This document shows, piece by piece, positions 3,885 to 5,893 of a stretch of 5,893 bases of DNA. The stretch spans positions 1-5,893 of the forward strand of contig JALSLS010000485.1 of NCBI GenBank assembly GCA_026988195.1. Reading direction: 5' to 3'. Within the stretch, counting starts at the first letter, position 1. Every line of letters begins with the position of its first letter. Source of the DNA: Methylomonas sp. (GTDB taxonomy: Bacteria; Pseudomonadota; Gammaproteobacteria; Methylococcales; Methylomonadaceae). The position numbers and the translations under genes were made by a program. The notes below the pieces were generated by a model. The model searched no databases. It was not told where the DNA came from and saw only the letters and a list, made by a program, of their open reading frames with translations.

Positions 3885-5893
3885 TCAACCACCCTCAGCA
3901 ATAACCAACTCTTTTCCTTCTATAGAAAAAGCCAATTCCTTACCCTGCACATAAATTCGTACATGCCCACCATTTGCTAATTTTCCAAATAGCAAATCAT
4001 TCGCTAACGGCTTTTTAATTTTTTCTTGAATTAAGCGCGCCATCGGTCTTGCTCCCATTTTTGGGTCACAACCATTTTCAGCAAGCCACAATCTAGCATC
4101 ATCATCTAGAGATAAAGTTACTTTTTTCTCAGAGAGCACGTGCTCTAACTCAAAGATAAACTTATCAACAACACTCCCTACAATAGATATATCCAAGGGT
4201 TTAAACTGTACAATAGCATCTAGGCGGTTTCTGAACTCTGGAGAGAAATTCCTTTCTATCACTTTTAAACTATCCGTTGCATGGTCTTGCTCAGTAAAAC
4301 CAATTGAAGCACGACTCCCCTCTTCCGCCCCTGCATTTGTAGTCATCACTAAAATAATATTCCGAAAATCTGCTTTACGGCCATTATTATCAGTTAAGGA
4401 GCCGTGATCCATCACCTGTAATAGTAAATTAAACACATCAGGATGTGCTTTTTCTAACTCATCCAGCAATAAGACAGCATGAGGATGCTTATTAACCGCT
4501 TCAGTTAACAAACCACCTTGATCAAACCCCACATACCCAGGTGGTGCACCAATTAAACGTGAGACCGTATGACGCTCCATATATTCAGACATATCAAAAC
4601 GAATCAGCTCTACACCCATTACTTTTGCTAGTTGCTTGGTCACCTCTGTTTTACCAACTCCCGTTGGGCCTGCAAACAGAAAAGAACCAATAGTTTTACT
4701 ACTATCCCTCAAACCTGCCCGAGAAAGCTTAATGGCCGAGGATAATTCAGAAATAGCTTCATCCTGGCCAAAAACAAGCATTTTCAAATTCTTTTCCAAC
4801 ACTTCTAGCTTATCTTTATCACTACTCGACACAGATTTTTCTGGAATTCTAGCAATTTTAGCAATAATTTCTTCAATTTCAATAATATCAATGACTGTTT
4901 TTCGCTCACCGTCTTTAAAAAGACGCTGCCGGGCACCTGCCTCATCAATCACATCAATGGCCTTATCAGGCAAAAAACGATCGGTAATATAGCGGTCAGA
5001 TAATTCAGCAGCCAACCTAATGGCTTCTTTGGTATATTTTAAATCATGATGCTCTTCAAACCGTGAACGTAGCCCAGTTAAAATTTTAATGGTATCTTCA
5101 ACTGTGGGCTCAACAATATCAATTTTCTGAAATCGTCTAGCTAAAGCATGATCTTTTTCAAAAATCCCACGGTACTCTTGATAAGTTGTTGACCCAATAC
5201 AGCGTAACTGACCCGATGCTAATACTGGCTTAATCAAGTTAGAGGCATCCATCACCCCACCAGAAGCTGAACCCGCTCCAATAATGGTATGAATTTCGTC
5301 AATAAATAAAATAGATTCCGGCTGCTTTTTAAGCTGGTTAATTAAGGCTTTTAATCGCTTTTCAAAATCACCTCTGTATTTTGTTCCCGCAACTAAAGCC
5401 CCCAAATCCAATGAATAAATAACATCTCCTAACAATACATCAGGTACATTCTCTTCAATAATACGCCTAGCCAAACCTTCTGCAATAGCAGTCTTGCCTA
5501 CTCCAGATTCGCCAACTAACAATGGATTGTTCTTTCGCCTTCTACAAAGCACTTGAATAGTGCGCTCAACCTCTTGCTCTCGACCAATTAAAGGATCAAT
5601 TCTACCTAGGCGCGCCTCTTCATTCAAGTTAGTCGCGTACTTTTCTAAAGGAGAGGCTTCAGTGGGTTCTGTACCATTTTTTTCAGCTGCGAGCGGATCA
5701 TCTTCATGATCCTCCGAGTCCTCATCAATTTTAGTGATACCATGCGCTAAATAGTTAACCACATCCAAACGACTTACTTCATATTTACTAAGAATATACA
5801 CCGCATGTGAATCTTGCTCACTAAACAAGGCAATAAATAAATTCGCCCCTGTCACCTCTTTTTTATCTGACGCCTGCACATGAAAAACAGCTC
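3885..5893 (-). CDS. clpA: ATP-dependent Clp protease ATP-binding subunit ClpA (N-terminus cut by right edge)
   Basis: ClpA is the hexameric AAA+ unfoldase that feeds substrates, including N-degron proteins delivered by ClpS, into ClpP. The frame is open to the right edge. The GTG at 5879 is internal: codons before it read AVFH, continuing the E. coli-like RAVFHVQ, so about 90 N-terminal residues are missing. Numbering from that valine: the rest of the N domain reaches about 48, followed by an acidic linker (50-76). In D1, Walker A is GESGVGKT (123-130), the pore loop is KYRGD (167-171), Walker B is ILFIDEIHT (190-198), and RRF (248-250) holds the arginine finger. In D2, Walker A is GPTGVGKT (404-411), the pore loop is GYVG (448-451), Walker B is LLLDELEKAH (470-479), FRNRLD is at 549-554 and sensor 2 is GARPM (609-613). 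The ClpP-binding loop is IGF (526-528). The protein ends in TGA at 3885-3887. clpS, usually just upstream, would lie outside the window. Confidence 0.97.
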   Translation of the reverse strand, partial: AVFHVQASDKKEVTGANLFIALFSEQDSHAVYILSKYEVSRLDVVNYLAHGITKIDEDSEDHEDDPLAAEKNGTEPTEASPLEKYATNLNEEARLGRIDPLIGREQEVERTIQVLCRRRKNNPLLVGESGVGKTAIAEGLARRIIEENVPDVLLGDVIYSLDLGALVAGTKYRGDFEKRLKALINQLKKQPESILFIDEIHTIIGAGSASGGVMDASNLIKPVLASGQLRCIGSTTYQEYRGIFEKDHALARRFQKIDIVEPTVEDTIKILTGLRSRFEEHHDLKYTKEAIRLAAELSDRYITDRFLPDKAIDVIDEAGARQRLFKDGERKTVIDIIEIEEIIAKIARIPEKSVSSSDKDKLEVLEKNLKMLVFGQDEAISELSSAIKLSRAGLRDSSKTIGSFLFAGPTGVGKTEVTKQLAKVMGVELIRFDMSEYMERHTVSRLIGAPPGYVGFDQGGLLTEAVNKHPHAVLLLDELEKAHPDVFNLLLQVMDHGSLTDNNGRKADFRNIILVMTTNAGAEEGSRASIGFTEQDHATDSLKVIERNFSPEFRNRLDAIVQFKPLDISIVGSVVDKFIFELEHVLSEKKVTLSLDDDARLWLAENGCDPKMGARPMARLIQEKIKKPLANDLLFGKLANGGHVRIYVQGKELAFSIEGKELVIAEGG

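Noticed and set aside
4636..4992. A 118-codon open frame on the plus strand
   Set aside because: It lies wholly opposite clpA, whose protein is conserved throughout, including the D2 Walker A region; the plus-strand translation has no recognisable domain.
5877..5879. GTG at 5879 as the clpA start
   Set aside because: The frame stays open to the window edge and the codons before it (AVFH) continue the ClpA N domain, so the gene is cut, not short.
1..5893. CRISPR array, tRNA or rRNA gene, phage or defence system
   Set aside because: No regularly spaced direct repeats, no tRNA-like cloverleaf in the gaps, and all long frames are housekeeping families.

Overview
This window looks like ordinary chromosomal housekeeping DNA from an AT-rich gammaproteobacterium. 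Four things point there. InfA and ClpA closely resemble the enterobacterial proteins. UbiG indicates ubiquinone synthesis. The order ubiG - mupP-like phosphatase - yciK-like dehydrogenase is the one I recall from Pseudomonas and relatives. infA sits tail to tail with clpA. I cannot name the genus.

Layout, left to right: (1) positions 1-582, the C-terminal half of a class V PLP-dependent aminotransferase, cut by the left edge. (2) A 139-base gap holding a nested palindrome (622-670) and a small dyad (684-699) in the likely promoter area. (3) A tight four-gene rightward cluster: ubiG (722-1429), a MupP/Gph-type HAD phosphatase (1429-2106), a YciK-type short-chain dehydrogenase (most likely 2082-2825) and sufT (2834-3379). 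Its junctions are a 1-base overlap, an overlap of about 25 bases and an 8-base gap, so it is very probably one transcript. (4) A 126-base gap with an AT-rich hairpin just after sufT and a probable extended -10 promoter for infA. (5) infA (3506-3724). (6) A 160-base convergent gap almost filled by two hairpins, one of them a striking 74-base imperfect palindrome. (7) clpA on the minus strand (3885-5893), missing only about its first 90 residues at the right edge.

The cluster joins functions that do not form one pathway: ubiquinone O-methylation, muramic-acid phosphate or phosphoglycolate dephosphorylation, an uncharacterised oxidoreductase, and Fe-S protein maturation. infA (translation initiation) and clpA (ClpAP unfoldase) are neighbours in many gammaproteobacteria. 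Nothing here indicates a mobile element with a transposase, a defence system, a CRISPR array or an RNA gene.

I did not find a new multi-gene system. The points most worth a second look are the 74-base palindrome, the nested palindrome before ubiG, and the dehydrogenase, in which the usual catalytic serine position is occupied by Asp and the NNAG motif is lost.
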